Part shown: positions 51,348 through 60,962 of the stretch, in pieces
How positions within the stretch are numbered: the first letter of the stretch is position 1
Layout: the number at the start of each line of letters is the position of its first letter
Assembly: GCA_049522195.1 (NCBI GenBank)
Contig: JBEKOB010000009.1
Location: 1 to 64,000, forward strand
Direction: 5' to 3'
Origin: UBA9647 sp049522195
GTDB lineage: Bacteria > Bacteroidota > Ignavibacteria > UBA10030
DNA length: 64,000 nt
Notes under the pieces: generated by a model
Told to the model about the DNA's origin: nothing
Seen by the model: the letters and a program-made list of their open reading frames with translations, nothing else
Databases searched by the model: none
Translations under genes and position numbers: made by a program

Positions 51348-52625
51348 ATGAAAAATCTGCTGATGACACTTATCGTTTTCGGAACGATCACGACCGTCGC
51401 GAATGCCGCGACCCAGGATCCACAGGATTCTTCCACAAGTGTCTCTTCATCCTTCGGAGATGCTGGCTCCTTCTATGATGCACTCGCGCCATACGGTGAG
51501 TGGCTGGAGATGGATGCAGGATTCTATGCGTGGCGACCGACGCACGTCCGAGAAGACTGGAGACCATATATGTTCGGTCACTGGGACTGGACAGACTACG
51601 GATGGTATTGGGTCTCCGACGAACCATTTGGCTGGGCAGTGTATCACTATGGACGCTGGTACAACGACAATAACTACGGATGGATCTGGGTTCCCGATCG
51701 CACGTGGAGCCCTGCGTGGGTGGAGTGGCGTTACAACGACGATTACCTCGGCTGGGCTCCATTGCCGCCGTATGCCAGCTTCAGCCGGAACATCGGCATC
51801 CGTTTCACGACTCATTGGTTCGCTCCTTATCACTACTGGAATTTCGTGCGGTATCGTGATTTCACCTCTCACTTTGTCAACCGCCGAGTCTTGCCTATGG
51901 AATATACCCGACGACTCATTGGCTCCACTCGGACTGGCGGACGATACGACTTTGACGGTGGCCGGATCATCAACAGAGGGATCGATCGCGGAATTGTTGA
52001 GCGAAGAGGCGGAACTACACGGATAGACAGAATCGACGTGAGAGAAACAAATACTGTCGGCGAGAGAATCGTACGCGATCGCAATCAGGAAAGAATCGAA
52101 GTGTATCGACCGGATCGAACGGCGACGGGTCGGACACCGGAGCGCATCGAAGCACGCAGACCTGAGCGCGGGACCTCACTCGATTTGCAGAAGATCGAGC
52201 GAGCACCACGGGAGTCGGGGCGAACCGTCGAGCCAAGAGCACCGGAGCGTGGACGCACGGTGACACGAGAAGCGAATCGGCCTCCGCAAGAGAGTGCCCG
52301 CCGTCCCGCGACGCCACAGCGGCGCGAAGAGTTCGTGCAGCGACCCCGGGTGGAAAGAAGAATTGAATTGCCGCAGGGTCCGACTGTGGACCGGCGAGAA
52401 GTTCAGCGACGCGGAGATGAACGGACGGCTTCATTACGCCGGGGGCAGGCACCACAGCGGCAAGAGCGTCGGGTTGTAGTCCGCGAACGGCAACAGCGTG
52501 AACAGCACCACGAAAGTGCAGCACCACGAGCGCGTGTTGAACAAAAACCCGCACCAAGTCAAAAGCATGAGAGTCCCCGGGGAAGTGAGCAAAGCCGAAG
52601 AGAAGGTGGGAGAAGAAGAAACTGA
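51348..52625 (+). CDS. DUF6600-type exported protein with Arg-rich disordered tail
   Basis: The 425-residue protein has a signal peptide (cleavage near NAA-T) and an N-terminal domain with Tyr/Trp-rich units: FYDALAPYGEWLEM, FGHWDWTDYGWYWVSDEPF, YHYGRWYNDNNYGWIWVPD and LGWAPLPPY. These are the YXWY-type repeats of DUF6600 (about residues 40-150). From about residue 215 the sequence is an Arg/Glu/Pro-rich low-complexity region of some 200 residues, probably unfolded. The function of the family is unknown. GAGGTGAGCC precedes the ATG and a strong terminator follows the stop. Confidence 0.82.
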   Translation: MKNLLMTLIVFGTITTVANAATQDPQDSSTSVSSSFGDAGSFYDALAPYGEWLEMDAGFYAWRPTHVREDWRPYMFGHWDWTDYGWYWVSDEPFGWAVYHYGRWYNDNNYGWIWVPDRTWSPAWVEWRYNDDYLGWAPLPPYASFSRNIGIRFTTHWFAPYHYWNFVRYRDFTSHFVNRRVLPMEYTRRLIGSTRTGGRYDFDGGRIINRGIDRGIVERRGGTTRIDRIDVRETNTVGERIVRDRNQERIEVYRPDRTATGRTPERIEARRPERGTSLDLQKIERAPRESGRTVEPRAPERGRTVTREANRPPQESARRPATPQRREEFVQRPRVERRIELPQGPTVDRREVQRRGDERTASLRRGQAPQRQERRVVVRERQQREQHHESAAPRARVEQKPAPSQKHESPRGSEQSRREGGRRRN

Positions 52626-52649
52626 GCGATGGGGACTCTTTCACACAGC

Positions 52650-52680
52650 AACGGCGCCTGAGAAATCGGACGCCGTTTTT
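52650..52680 (+). terminator. Intrinsic terminator of the DUF6600 gene
   Basis: A 7-bp stem (AACGGCG and CGCCGTT) with a 14-base loop is followed by TTTTGTTTG on the plus strand, 25 bases past the DUF6600 stop. It also separates that gene from the convergent rluD gene. Confidence 0.85.
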
Positions 52681-52707
52681 GTTTGTGCTGGACAAGCGAG
52701 CGCAGGA

Positions 52708-53718
52708 CTACAACCTCTTCAGAATCTCCTGCATGTCCTCAGGCAGTTCAGAGTCAAACTCAACGGACTCTTTTGTGGAAGGATGAACGAAGCCTATGGT
52801 CTTGGCATGAAGGGCCTGGCGTCCGATAATTCTCAACAAGTTCTGAGCTTGTTGGGCTCTCTTCCCTTCCAGCCCTCCCCACTGATAACTCCGGCCACCG
52901 TAGGTCGGATCTCCAAACACAGGGTGTCCAACGTGTGCCAGATGTACACGAATTTGGTGCGTACGACCTGTCCTGAGTTTCAAACGGATCAATGACAGGA
53001 AATCGAATTCCCTGATGACCTCGTAATCCGTCACTGCATGCTTTCCCTCTGCGGTGACGGCGACCTTCTTCCGATCCCTCTTGCTTCTACCAAGGCTCGC
53101 ATCAATCGTCCCTTTCTGCTGCTGAAACTTTCCCCAGACGATCGCCCAGTACTCCCTCGAAATTGTTCGGCGCGAAAACTGCTTTGCAAGCAGATGATGG
53201 GCAACATCATTTTTCGCCACGACCATTAGGCCGGTCGTGTCTTTATCCAGACGATGGACAATGCCAGGACGAGTCTCGGTGTTGACAGTGGAAAGCGAGT
53301 TGCAGTGGTAGAGCAGGGCGTTGACAAGCGTTCCCGTGTAATTGCCGTAGGCCGGATGTGTCACCATCCCGGCCGGCTTGTTCACGATCAGGAGCTGGTC
53401 ATCTTCATAAACAATAGTAAGGGGAAGATTCTCGGCTTTTGCCTCAGGACGGGGAGGATGAGGCAAGGTAATGTCGATCACTTCGCCGGGGGCGATAGTG
53501 TGACTCGCTTTCACCTTCTTGTCGTTGACGAGGACGAATCCGGCATCGATGCCACTTCTGACCTTGCTACGCGTGGCATTCTGGATTTGATGCGTCAAGT
53601 AGACGTCGAGCCGTTCCTTCGACTGCTTGGCAGGAACGACGATGCGGATTTTCTCGAGCTCTTCTGTGTCGGGGGAGCCGGGGAAAGGGGAGGTTTTGGT
53701 TTTGGCAGTGACTGCCAT
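52708..53718 (-). CDS. rluD: RluD-family 23S rRNA pseudouridine synthase
   Basis: The 336-residue protein has an N-terminal S4 RNA-binding domain (KERLDVYLTHQIQNATRSKVRSGIDAG) and the pseudouridine synthase domain. The catalytic motif HRLDKDTTGLMVV contains the active Asp near residue 155. LRTGRTHQIRVHLAHVGHPVFGDPTYGG is the second signature. It probably modifies 23S rRNA helix 69 or a related site; family members are hard to separate by eye. The start lies one base after the lspA stop, and the gene is last in a conserved order ileS, dksA-like, lspA, rluD. Confidence 0.93.
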   Translation of the reverse strand: MAVTAKTKTSPFPGSPDTEELEKIRIVVPAKQSKERLDVYLTHQIQNATRSKVRSGIDAGFVLVNDKKVKASHTIAPGEVIDITLPHPPRPEAKAENLPLTIVYEDDQLLIVNKPAGMVTHPAYGNYTGTLVNALLYHCNSLSTVNTETRPGIVHRLDKDTTGLMVVAKNDVAHHLLAKQFSRRTISREYWAIVWGKFQQQKGTIDASLGRSKRDRKKVAVTAEGKHAVTDYEVIREFDFLSLIRLKLRTGRTHQIRVHLAHVGHPVFGDPTYGGRSYQWGGLEGKRAQQAQNLLRIIGRQALHAKTIGFVHPSTKESVEFDSELPEDMQEILKRL

Positions 53719-53719
53719 A

Positions 53720-54388
53720 TTAGGAAGAAGAGTTCTGTGAACCTTCGATCCTGTTGGTCGCTTCGTGCGGATTGGCGGAGGCCTGTGCAGGTAGTCCTTC
53801 CGGAGGATTCGAGCTCACTGCTGAATCCTCAAGGGACTTGTCGGGTTGCTCGGATTCAGTGAAACGGCGGTGAAAGACGAGCAGCATGACAACACCTATC
53901 GATACAGAGGAATCAGCAAGGTTGAAAACGGGAAACCGATTCAGATGGAAGCCCATCAAGGTAATATTGAAGAAATCGACATCGATGAAATCGACCACCT
54001 TGCCGTAGAACAGAGGCCCTTCACCAAAAATCACTCCGTAGAACACACGGTCGATAAGGTTACCGATCGCCCCGCCGAGGATGAGTGCCAGAGCCAGGCG
54101 AATGACAAATGCTTCATCCCGGATCTTATAGAGATAGATGAAGATACCGATGCTAGCGAAAATGGAGAAGATGGTGAGAAAGAGCTTTCCGCCGACATCG
54201 ATTCCGAATGCCATGCCCGGATTTTCGATGAACGTCAGGCGCAGGAAATCGCCGAAGATGGGATAGCTTGCTCCGAGGGGGATGCCCGCGTGGTAAAGGC
54301 TGAGGACCGGAACATCAAACCCTTTGATAAAAAGCTTCGCAGCCTGGTCAACCAGGACGACTATTCCCGTCAGATACAAAACGCGCAT
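53720..54388 (-). CDS. lspA: Signal peptidase II (lipoprotein signal peptidase)
   Basis: The 222-residue protein has four membrane helices and both catalytic aspartates: GNLIDRVFYG and FPVFNLADSSVSIG. It cleaves the signal peptide from modified prolipoproteins in the inner membrane. A hydrophilic C-terminal tail of about 50 residues (ESEQPDKSLEDSAVSSNPP...) extends beyond the usual length. It belongs to the rluD/dksA operon, and many lipoproteins in this window would need it. Confidence 0.95.
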   Translation of the reverse strand: MRVLYLTGIVVLVDQAAKLFIKGFDVPVLSLYHAGIPLGASYPIFGDFLRLTFIENPGMAFGIDVGGKLFLTIFSIFASIGIFIYLYKIRDEAFVIRLALALILGGAIGNLIDRVFYGVIFGEGPLFYGKVVDFIDVDFFNITLMGFHLNRFPVFNLADSSVSIGVVMLLVFHRRFTESEQPDKSLEDSAVSSNPPEGLPAQASANPHEATNRIEGSQNSSS

Positions 54389-54432
54389 TATCGATAGCCT
54401 TTGAGGAACTGATGATAAGAAAGTGTCGCCGA

Positions 54433-54942
54433 CTATCGCCCGCGTTTCAGTTTACACTTGATGCAAAGCTGGGCATGAGGAACTGCTTGAAGCCGCTCCT
54501 TGTCGATCAGACTTCCGCAATCCAGACAGAATCCGTAATCTCCCTTTTCGATTCTCTTCAGTGCATCGTCGAGGTAGTTCAGAAACTTCCCTTCGCGTGA
54601 AGCGAACAAGAACGTCTTCTCGCGCTCCATCGTGTCTGTTCCTTGTTCCATGTGGAGAGAGTACGTGGAGTTCTCAGTCACGTACTCGCCGGTCTGAACA
54701 TCCATCATGCTCGCCTTCAGCGTCTCGAGTTCCTCGAGGATCTCCTTCCGCTTCTCAATGATGAGCTCTTTGAAATGAGCCAACTCAGTTTTCGAAAACC
54801 CACGGGGGGCGACAGGCGGTTTTGCCGGAGCGGGCTTCGCTTTGGCCTTCACCGGCGGCTTAGCCTTCGCGACGATCTTGATCTTGGTCTTCGCCGACGG
54901 CTTGAGTGACGCTGATTTCTTGGTTGTGATTTTCTTCGCCAT
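54433..54942 (-). CDS. DksA/TraR C4-type zinc finger protein with basic N-terminal extension
   Basis: The product of about 169 residues has a Lys/Ala/Pro-rich N-terminus (about residues 1-45). A coiled-coil helical pair (LIIEKRKEILEELETL ... DALKRIEKGDYGF) follows, and then the zinc finger CLDCGSLIDKERLQAVPHAQLCIKC. DksA-like proteins act in the secondary channel of RNA polymerase with ppGpp. This is the TraR/YteA/DksA type common next to lspA in Bacteroidota. Start 54942 follows GGAGGAGATTGGAC. Confidence 0.9.
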   Translation of the reverse strand: MAKKITTKKSASLKPSAKTKIKIVAKAKPPVKAKAKPAPAKPPVAPRGFSKTELAHFKELIIEKRKEILEELETLKASMMDVQTGEYVTENSTYSLHMEQGTDTMEREKTFLFASREGKFLNYLDDALKRIEKGDYGFCLDCGSLIDKERLQAVPHAQLCIKCKLKRGR

Positions 54943-54966
54943 GTCCAATCTCCTCCGTTATGAGTG

Positions 54967-55004
54967 CTGTTGGGCGTTTGCTTGACAGCGGTCAACACCA
55001 ACAG
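54967..55004. other. Hairpin between ileS and the dksA-like gene
   Basis: An outer stem CTGTTGG/CCAACAG and an inner stem TTGAC/GTCAA (loop AGCG) form a bulged hairpin in the 101-base spacer. No U tract follows on the minus strand, so it is more likely a processing or attenuation structure than a terminator. Confidence 0.4.
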
Positions 55005-55043
55005 GGTGCCACTGTAGAACGTGCAAACTTGTGTAGTTAATTC

Positions 55044-58000
55044 TTAAGAGTCAATACTCTTCTCAATCCCAATCGATGCCGCCTCTCCGTTAATATCTGC
55101 GTCCACAAGAGTTAGCGTCGGTGGGGGAATGTTTGATAGTTCGGTCGCGAGAGTCTCCTGCTGCACATACGCCGAAAGCCGCGCCAATGCCTTTGCCAGC
55201 CGCTCTGAAGACCGGTGGAAGATCCTGATGCGGTCGGTGACTTCGAATCCCGCATCCTTCCGCATGTTTTGCACACGGTTAACGAACTCGCGAGCGAGGC
55301 CTTCCTCGATCAATTCATCATCCAGTTCCGTGTCGAGAGCCACAGTCAACGATCCGTCAGATTCCACCATCCAACCTTTGAGATCTTCATGCAGGACTTC
55401 GACATCTTCTTTGGCGATAGCGTATTCGACGCCGTTGACTGGTACGACCATCGTCCCCTCACGCTCCAGCCGAGAAATTTCCTGTGAAGTGAATTCCCGG
55501 ATCCGGGCCGCGATGGGCTGCACAGTCTTTCCGAATTTCTGACCGAGCGAACGGAAGTTCGGCTTCGCTTTCTTCCTGACGATGCCTGAATCATCCGTGA
55601 CAAACTCGATCTGTTTTACATTGATCTCTTCGAGAATCACATCTTCCATCTGCTTGATCACCGCCCGATCGTGCTCATTCGATACCGGCAGGATGATCTT
55701 CTTCAGCGGCTGTCGCACCTTGAGATTTGATTTCATACGCATGGCCCGGACGAGGCTGGTGATCTTGATTGCCCGTTCCATCCGCTCCTCGAGAACAGGG
55801 TTGATAACGCTCTCATCGACTGCAGGCACGTAGCACAGGTGCACCGACTCGGGGTCGCCCTGGTTCGTCACCGCGTTCAGGTTCTGATGCAACACCTCTG
55901 CCAGGAAGGGAGCAAACGGGGCCATCAGCTTGGAGACTGCGACCATGCATTCATACAGAGTCTGGTATGCCGCTGTCTTGTCCTTCCCCTTCTCACTTTT
56001 CCAGAAACGACGACGATTGCGGCGGACGTACCAGTTAGACAACTGATCGATCGTAAAATCGCTGATGGCGCGCGCAGCACGGGTGACATCGTAGTCACTC
56101 ATCCACTGCATGTAGTTCTTGACCAGGGAATTCAGCTCCGAGAGGATCCACTGATCGATCTCGGCCCGCTCGGCAGGCGGAATGCGGGCTTCGGTAAACT
56201 CAAACTGATCGATGTTTGCGTAGAGCGCGAAGAATGCGTACGTGTTGACGAGCGTGCTGAAGAACTTGCGCTGGACCTCGGCAATGCCTTCCTCATCAAA
56301 CAGCGTCGGGCGCCAGACCGGACTGTTGGCAACAAGATACCACCGAGTGGCATCGGCGCCGTACTTCCGCAGAAGCTCGAACGGATCGACGGAGTTCTTC
56401 TTGGACTTGGACATCTTCTGTCCCTGCTTGTCCAGGATGAGCTCGTTCACGAGCACATTTTTGTAGGCCGGCTTGTCAAACAAAAACGTGCCGATCGAAT
56501 GCAGCGTGTAGAACCAACCACGCGTCTGATCGATTCCTTCAGAGATGAAGTCGGCTGGATAGCTGTTTTCGAAAATGTCTTTGTGCTCAAACGGATAGTG
56601 CCACTGGGCGAACGGCATGGATCCAGAGTCGAACCACACGTCGATGAGCTCGGGCGTCCGCTTCATTGTCCCGCCACAGTCTTTGCAAACAAATGTCACA
56701 CCATCGACGTACGGCTTGTGGAGATCGAGCGGATCGGGAACATGGCTCCCTTCTTTCAATTCTTGAACACTTCCGACGCATTTTTGATTTCCACATCCCT
56801 CGCAGAGCCATATCGGCAACGGCGTTCCCCAGAACCGATCGCGGGAAAGCGCCCAGTCTTTGTTTTCTTCAAGCCAATTCCCAAACCTTCCGGAGCCAAC
56901 TTCCGCCGGGATCCAGCGAATTGTATTGTTGAGCTCGATCATCCGTTGTGCATACGCTGTCGTGCGGATGTACCATGATTCCCTTGCGTAATACAGAAGC
57001 GGCGAAGCACATCGCCAGCAATGCGGGTAGCTGTGGAGATGCGTCTCCTTCTTATAGAGAATGCCGCGATGCTTGAGCTCGGCGATGATCTCCGGATCGG
57101 CGTCTTTTACAAACCTGTGTGCCCACGGGGTCACTTCAGGACCGAAATTGCCCGACTTGTCAACCGGATGGATCGTCGGGAGACCATATTTCCGACCGAT
57201 CTGATAATCATCCTCACCATACGCAGGAGCAATGTGAACAATACCGGAGCCATCTTCTGTTGTGACGAATTCGCCTTCGATGACGTACCAGCCTTTTTCC
57301 TTCGGAAAGTGGTATGCATAGAGCCGCTCGTACTCTTTGCCGGCAAGCGTAGAGCCCTTGAACTTCTCAAGGACAGTATATTCGTCGCCAAGTACGCCAA
57401 GCCGCGCCTCCGCAAGGATCAACTTTTCGCCGTGATGCTCGACCCTTACGTAGTCAATATCGGAGTGGACAGCCAGCGCAACGTTTGAGATAAGAGTCCA
57501 GGGGGTCGTTGTCCACACGAGGAAGAACGTATTGTCCTCGCCTTTGACCTTCATCTTCACATACACCGACGGGTCCTTCACGTCCTTGTAACCGAGGGAC
57601 ACCTCGTGCGATGAAAGCGGCGTTTCACAACGGGGGCAGTAGGGCTGGATCTTGTACCCCTTGTAGATCATCCCTTTGTCAAAGTACTGCTTGAGCGCCC
57701 ACCAGACCGATTCGATATAATTGTTTTCAAAGGTAACGTACGGATGGGCAAGATCAACCCAATACCCCATCATGCGGGTCATCTCTTCCCAATCCACTTT
57801 ATACTTCCAGACCGACTTCTTGCACTCTTCATTGAACTTCGCGATACCGTACTGGACGATCTCATCTTTGTGCTTGAAGCCAAGTGCTTTCTCTACTTCG
57901 ATCTCAACCGGAAGACCGTGTGTGTCCCACCCCGCCTTCCGATGCACTTGAAATCCCTGCATCGTCTTGAAGCGGCAGACGAGATCCTTCAGCGTACGGC

Positions 58001-58184
58001 TCATGATGTGGTGAATGCCGGGCCGGCCGTTGGCGGTTGGAGGACCCTCGTAGAACGTGAACGCCGGTTTTCCTTCGCGTGAAGTGACACTCTTTTTGAA
58101 GACGCCGCGGTCGTCCCAGAATTTCAGGATTTCGCTTTCGAGCGAATGGTAATTGATTTTGTCTGTCAGTTGCTTAAACGGCAT
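55044..58184 (-). CDS. ileS: Isoleucine-tRNA ligase
   Basis: The 1046-residue enzyme has the class I signature as PGIHHIMSRTLKD near residue 57 and KMSKSKKNSVDPFEL near residue 610. The editing domain in between includes WTTTPWTLISN. C-terminal anticodon-binding helices follow (NWYVRRNRRRFWKSEK). Length and motif wording fit the eukaryote-like type 2 IleRS, which tends to resist mupirocin (family knowledge, not tested here). It charges tRNA-Ile in the cytoplasm. The gene lies between DUF2905 and the dksA-like gene in a tight minus-strand run. Confidence 0.97.
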   Translation of the reverse strand: MPFKQLTDKINYHSLESEILKFWDDRGVFKKSVTSREGKPAFTFYEGPPTANGRPGIHHIMSRTLKDLVCRFKTMQGFQVHRKAGWDTHGLPVEIEVEKALGFKHKDEIVQYGIAKFNEECKKSVWKYKVDWEEMTRMMGYWVDLAHPYVTFENNYIESVWWALKQYFDKGMIYKGYKIQPYCPRCETPLSSHEVSLGYKDVKDPSVYVKMKVKGEDNTFFLVWTTTPWTLISNVALAVHSDIDYVRVEHHGEKLILAEARLGVLGDEYTVLEKFKGSTLAGKEYERLYAYHFPKEKGWYVIEGEFVTTEDGSGIVHIAPAYGEDDYQIGRKYGLPTIHPVDKSGNFGPEVTPWAHRFVKDADPEIIAELKHRGILYKKETHLHSYPHCWRCASPLLYYARESWYIRTTAYAQRMIELNNTIRWIPAEVGSGRFGNWLEENKDWALSRDRFWGTPLPIWLCEGCGNQKCVGSVQELKEGSHVPDPLDLHKPYVDGVTFVCKDCGGTMKRTPELIDVWFDSGSMPFAQWHYPFEHKDIFENSYPADFISEGIDQTRGWFYTLHSIGTFLFDKPAYKNVLVNELILDKQGQKMSKSKKNSVDPFELLRKYGADATRWYLVANSPVWRPTLFDEEGIAEVQRKFFSTLVNTYAFFALYANIDQFEFTEARIPPAERAEIDQWILSELNSLVKNYMQWMSDYDVTRAARAISDFTIDQLSNWYVRRNRRRFWKSEKGKDKTAAYQTLYECMVAVSKLMAPFAPFLAEVLHQNLNAVTNQGDPESVHLCYVPAVDESVINPVLEERMERAIKITSLVRAMRMKSNLKVRQPLKKIILPVSNEHDRAVIKQMEDVILEEINVKQIEFVTDDSGIVRKKAKPNFRSLGQKFGKTVQPIAARIREFTSQEISRLEREGTMVVPVNGVEYAIAKEDVEVLHEDLKGWMVESDGSLTVALDTELDDELIEEGLAREFVNRVQNMRKDAGFEVTDRIRIFHRSSERLAKALARLSAYVQQETLATELSNIPPPTLTLVDADINGEAASIGIEKSIDS

Positions 58185-58220
58185 TGGAGTAACCGCAATG
58201 GAAACGTGATCAGAATCGGA

Positions 58221-58445
58221 CTACTTCTTGCCAACATTGGAGACGAGCCAGAGGATGCCGCTCAGCAGCAGGCTCAGGACCAGACTCGTGACGATCGGGA
58301 AGTAGAACTCCGTATGGTCTTTCTTGATGTGGATGTCGCCAGGCAGTTTGCCCAGGAGGGGAATTTTGTCGAAGAACATCAGCACACACCCCACAGCAAC
58401 CATCACAACACCGAAAACTACAAGTACTTTGCCCAAGTGCACCAT
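58221..58445 (-). CDS. DUF2905 small membrane protein
   Basis: The 74-residue protein has two hydrophobic segments around a short basic loop (FFDKIPLLGKLPGDIHIKKDH). The GKLPGDIHI string and the size are characteristic of DUF2905. Its function is unknown. It lies 36 bases before ileS on the same strand. Confidence 0.88.
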   Translation of the reverse strand: MVHLGKVLVVFGVVMVAVGCVLMFFDKIPLLGKLPGDIHIKKDHTEFYFPIVTSLVLSLLLSGILWLVSNVGKK

Positions 58446-58450
58446 AACAC

Positions 58451-58531
58451 AATTGGTTTTGAGTTTGGAGTTTGGGGTTTTGAGTTTGCAGGTCGTAACT
58501 CAAGACTCAAAACTGAAAACTCACTACCATT
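58451..58531. repeat. GTTTTGAGTTT-word spacer with inverted symmetry
   Basis: Words GGTTTTGAGTTTGGAGTTTGGGG on the left pair imperfectly with AACTCAAGACTCAAAACTGAAAAC on the right. The spacer separates DUF2905 from the purine nucleoside phosphorylase gene and could form a long hairpin in the transcript. Confidence 0.55.
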
Positions 58532-59356
58532 TTACGTCCTTTTCACCAATTCTTTCATGATCGCCGTCATCTTTGGTTCGGCTTTGTTTGCGACGGCAAT
58601 GACCTCTTCAAGCGTGATCGGCTTCAACGTGTCGGGGAAACACTCGTCCGTGATGATCGACACTCCGAAGACTTTCATCCCCATATGCACCGCAACGATG
58701 TTCTCAGGGACTGTCGACATTCCTACTGCGTCAGCACCGATGGTTCGCAGAAAACGATATTCCGCTCTTGTTTCGAGATTCGGCCCCTGCATCGCGACAT
58801 ACACTCCCTTTTGAACCTTGATGCCGAGCTCCCGGGCAATACTCTCAGCCATTGTGATCAGTTCCTGACTGTACGGTTCCGACATATCAGGAAAGCGCGG
58901 ACCGAGCGAGTCGTCATTCGGGCCGATCAGCGGATTATCGCCAAGCAGGTTGATGTGATCGGACATCAGCATGACATCGCCGCGGGCATACGACTGGTTG
59001 AGAGCTCCTGCCGCATTGGAAATGAGGAGCGTTTCGACTCCAAGGAATTTCATCACCCGGACGGGGAACGTGATCTGCTTCATCGCGTATCCCTCGTAAT
59101 AGTGGAAGCGCCCCTGCATTACGACCACTTTCTTGCCGGCGAGGGTCCCGAAGATCAGCTTGCCGTGATGCGACTCTACCGTTGAGACAGGAAAATGCGG
59201 GATGTCGCCATAGTCGATGACGGTCTCTTTTTCAATTTCCTGGACGAGGGCTCCAAGACCGGTTCCCAGAATTATGCCGATGGTCGGGGTTGCCAAGGTC
59301 TTCGTCCGGATGAACCGGACCGTTGCGTCGATATATGTATGGAGCTCACTTGGCAT
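58532..59356 (-). CDS. Purine nucleoside phosphorylase (trimeric PNP class)
   Basis: The 274-residue protein matches the PNP/MTAP family: GIILGTGLGALVQEI near residue 28, VVVMQGRFHYYEGY near 75, LLISNAAGALN near 110 and AEYRFLRTIGADAVGMSTVPENIVAVH near 200. It splits purine nucleosides with phosphate, yielding base and ribose 1-phosphate. The GTGLG and SNAAG motifs identify the trimeric type rather than the hexameric DeoD type. It starts 3 bases after divIVA. Confidence 0.94.
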   Translation of the reverse strand: MPSELHTYIDATVRFIRTKTLATPTIGIILGTGLGALVQEIEKETVIDYGDIPHFPVSTVESHHGKLIFGTLAGKKVVVMQGRFHYYEGYAMKQITFPVRVMKFLGVETLLISNAAGALNQSYARGDVMLMSDHINLLGDNPLIGPNDDSLGPRFPDMSEPYSQELITMAESIARELGIKVQKGVYVAMQGPNLETRAEYRFLRTIGADAVGMSTVPENIVAVHMGMKVFGVSIITDECFPDTLKPITLEEVIAVANKAEPKMTAIMKELVKRT

Positions 59357-59359
59357 CGG

Positions 59360-59887
59360 TCAGAGCTTCTTCAGAATTTCATCAATCTCAATATGATCTT
59401 TGCCAGTCCCCCTCGAGGAATCCTGGTGTGAAGGATCGTCATCAATTTCCAGCGCCTTGATAAGATCGATCTCCGACGTAAGGAGCACCTTCAGTCTGCT
59501 GAGGATACTTTCTTTGCGCGCCTTGAGGTTTGCGATCTCCTCCTTCATGCGGCCGAAATCCATCCTCGCCTTGTCCACAATCTGCGCCGCTTTGAGCTCG
59601 GATTCTTGGACAATCAGCGTGGCTTCCTTGCGCGAATTCTCTATCTCCTTGCCGCTTGTCTCCTGAGCCTGGAGAAGGGTCTGCTGCAGCGTCTTCTCCA
59701 TGTTCTTATAGTCTTTGAGCTGCGTCTCCAGTTCGATCTGCTTGTCCTTCAGATCCTTGTTTCGGGAGAGGACATCCTCGAGCTCATGCGAGAGCATATC
59801 CAGAAAGGTATCGACCTCCACGGGGTCATAGCCCCGCATCACTTTTTTGAATTGCTGCCTTTTGATTTCAAGCGGTGTAATCTTCAT
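59360..59887 (-). CDS. DivIVA-domain protein
   Basis: The protein of about 175 residues begins MKITPLEIKRQQFKKVMRGYDPVEVDTFLDML, the DivIVA N-terminal signature, followed by a long coiled coil (residues 40-150). DivIVA proteins recognise negatively curved membrane and organise growth or division sites in Gram-positives; in other bacteria the role is less clear. Start 59887 follows GGTGGAGAG. The gene is 3 bases from the PNP gene and downstream of yggS, and yggS/divIVA neighbourhoods recur in many genomes. Confidence 0.92.
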   Translation of the reverse strand: MKITPLEIKRQQFKKVMRGYDPVEVDTFLDMLSHELEDVLSRNKDLKDKQIELETQLKDYKNMEKTLQQTLLQAQETSGKEIENSRKEATLIVQESELKAAQIVDKARMDFGRMKEEIANLKARKESILSRLKVLLTSEIDLIKALEIDDDPSHQDSSRGTGKDHIEIDEILKKL

Positions 59888-60073
59888 TCTCTCCACCTTT
59901 CATAGAGTGAGAGATGATGGGGTTCTTTCTCCAGAACATCGTGACAAAAGAGCGAACCACCACGTGCGCCAAAAAGACTACTGGGTTATTGTCCCTGGAC
60001 TATCAAACTCAATCAATCCTGGCGGATGTGACCATTGATTGACCTGCAGTAACCGTCCGTCGTCGGCATATTC

Positions 60074-60769
60074 TCAGACCGTATACGTGCGCTCCCCAAA
60101 AATCGCCGTCCCAATCCGCACAATCGTCGATCCCTCTTCTATAGCAACCTCGAAATCGTGGGTCATTCCCATCGAGAGATGTCGCATCGAAACATTCTCG
60201 ATTCCTTCACGCACGATCTTATCTCTGAGTGCAACTAATTGCTGAAACGAAGGGCGGGAATCGTTGGGGTCGTCGGAAAATGGCCCCATCGTCATCAATC
60301 CCTGCACTCTGACCCGGTTGAATTTCGCGATTCGCTTCACCAGATCCAGTGTCCCCTCAGGCGGAATGCCGTACTTGGTTGCCTCGTCGGTGGTGTGAAC
60401 CTCGATGAGAATATCGAGAGAGCGTCCCATTCTCTCCCCTCTCTTCTGAAGCTCATCGGCCAGGCGATCGTTATCCACCGAGTGGATAAGGTAAACGTGC
60501 TCCGCTATGTATTTGACTTTGTTGCTTTGGAGATGGCCGATAAAATGCCACCGGACACGCTCATCGCTGATCTGGGAGCGTTTTTCAAGAAATTCCTGAG
60601 CATAATTCTCGCCGAAGTCAAAGAGCTCCGCATCGATGGCATCGCGGATGCTGTCAATCCCAAAAGTCTTCGAAACGCCCAGCAGAAGAACGTCTTCGGG
60701 ATTGCGTCCGCAACGGGAACAGACCTCCCGGATGCGTTTCCTTACGATTTCTACGTTCTCCTTTACCAT
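60074..60769 (-). CDS. YggS-family PLP homeostasis protein
   Basis: The 231-residue protein has the YggS fold. VLLLGVSKTF near residue 30 carries the PLP-binding Lys, FGENYAQEFLEK follows, WHFIGHLQSNKVKYIA near residue 75 and LSMGMTHDFEVAIEEGSTIVRIGTAIFG near the C-terminus complete the signatures. It binds pyridoxal phosphate and keeps free PLP and amino-acid balance in check. A spacer of about 180 bases separates it from divIVA, and I see nothing definite in it. Confidence 0.95.
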   Translation of the reverse strand: MVKENVEIVRKRIREVCSRCGRNPEDVLLLGVSKTFGIDSIRDAIDAELFDFGENYAQEFLEKRSQISDERVRWHFIGHLQSNKVKYIAEHVYLIHSVDNDRLADELQKRGERMGRSLDILIEVHTTDEATKYGIPPEGTLDLVKRIAKFNRVRVQGLMTMGPFSDDPNDSRPSFQQLVALRDKIVREGIENVSMRHLSMGMTHDFEVAIEEGSTIVRIGTAIFGERTYTV

Positions 60770-60962
60770 TTTACCACTTTTGAGGAATCAAATATACCCC
60801 AAGAACGTACGAAAATCAATCAGAAAAAGCTTGTCAGGGCTGTCTTAAACGAATTGCCAAGCGCTCTCAAGTCGGTGTTCTTGACTGCCACTCCAAATTT
60901 CGCTTAATTGATTGGAGTACATCATTTCCAACCAGCAACAATCGGCAAGAGGCGCTCCAGGT

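Noticed and set aside
55839..56978. 379-residue plus-strand frame
   Set aside because: It lies entirely antisense to ileS and carries no recognisable motif.
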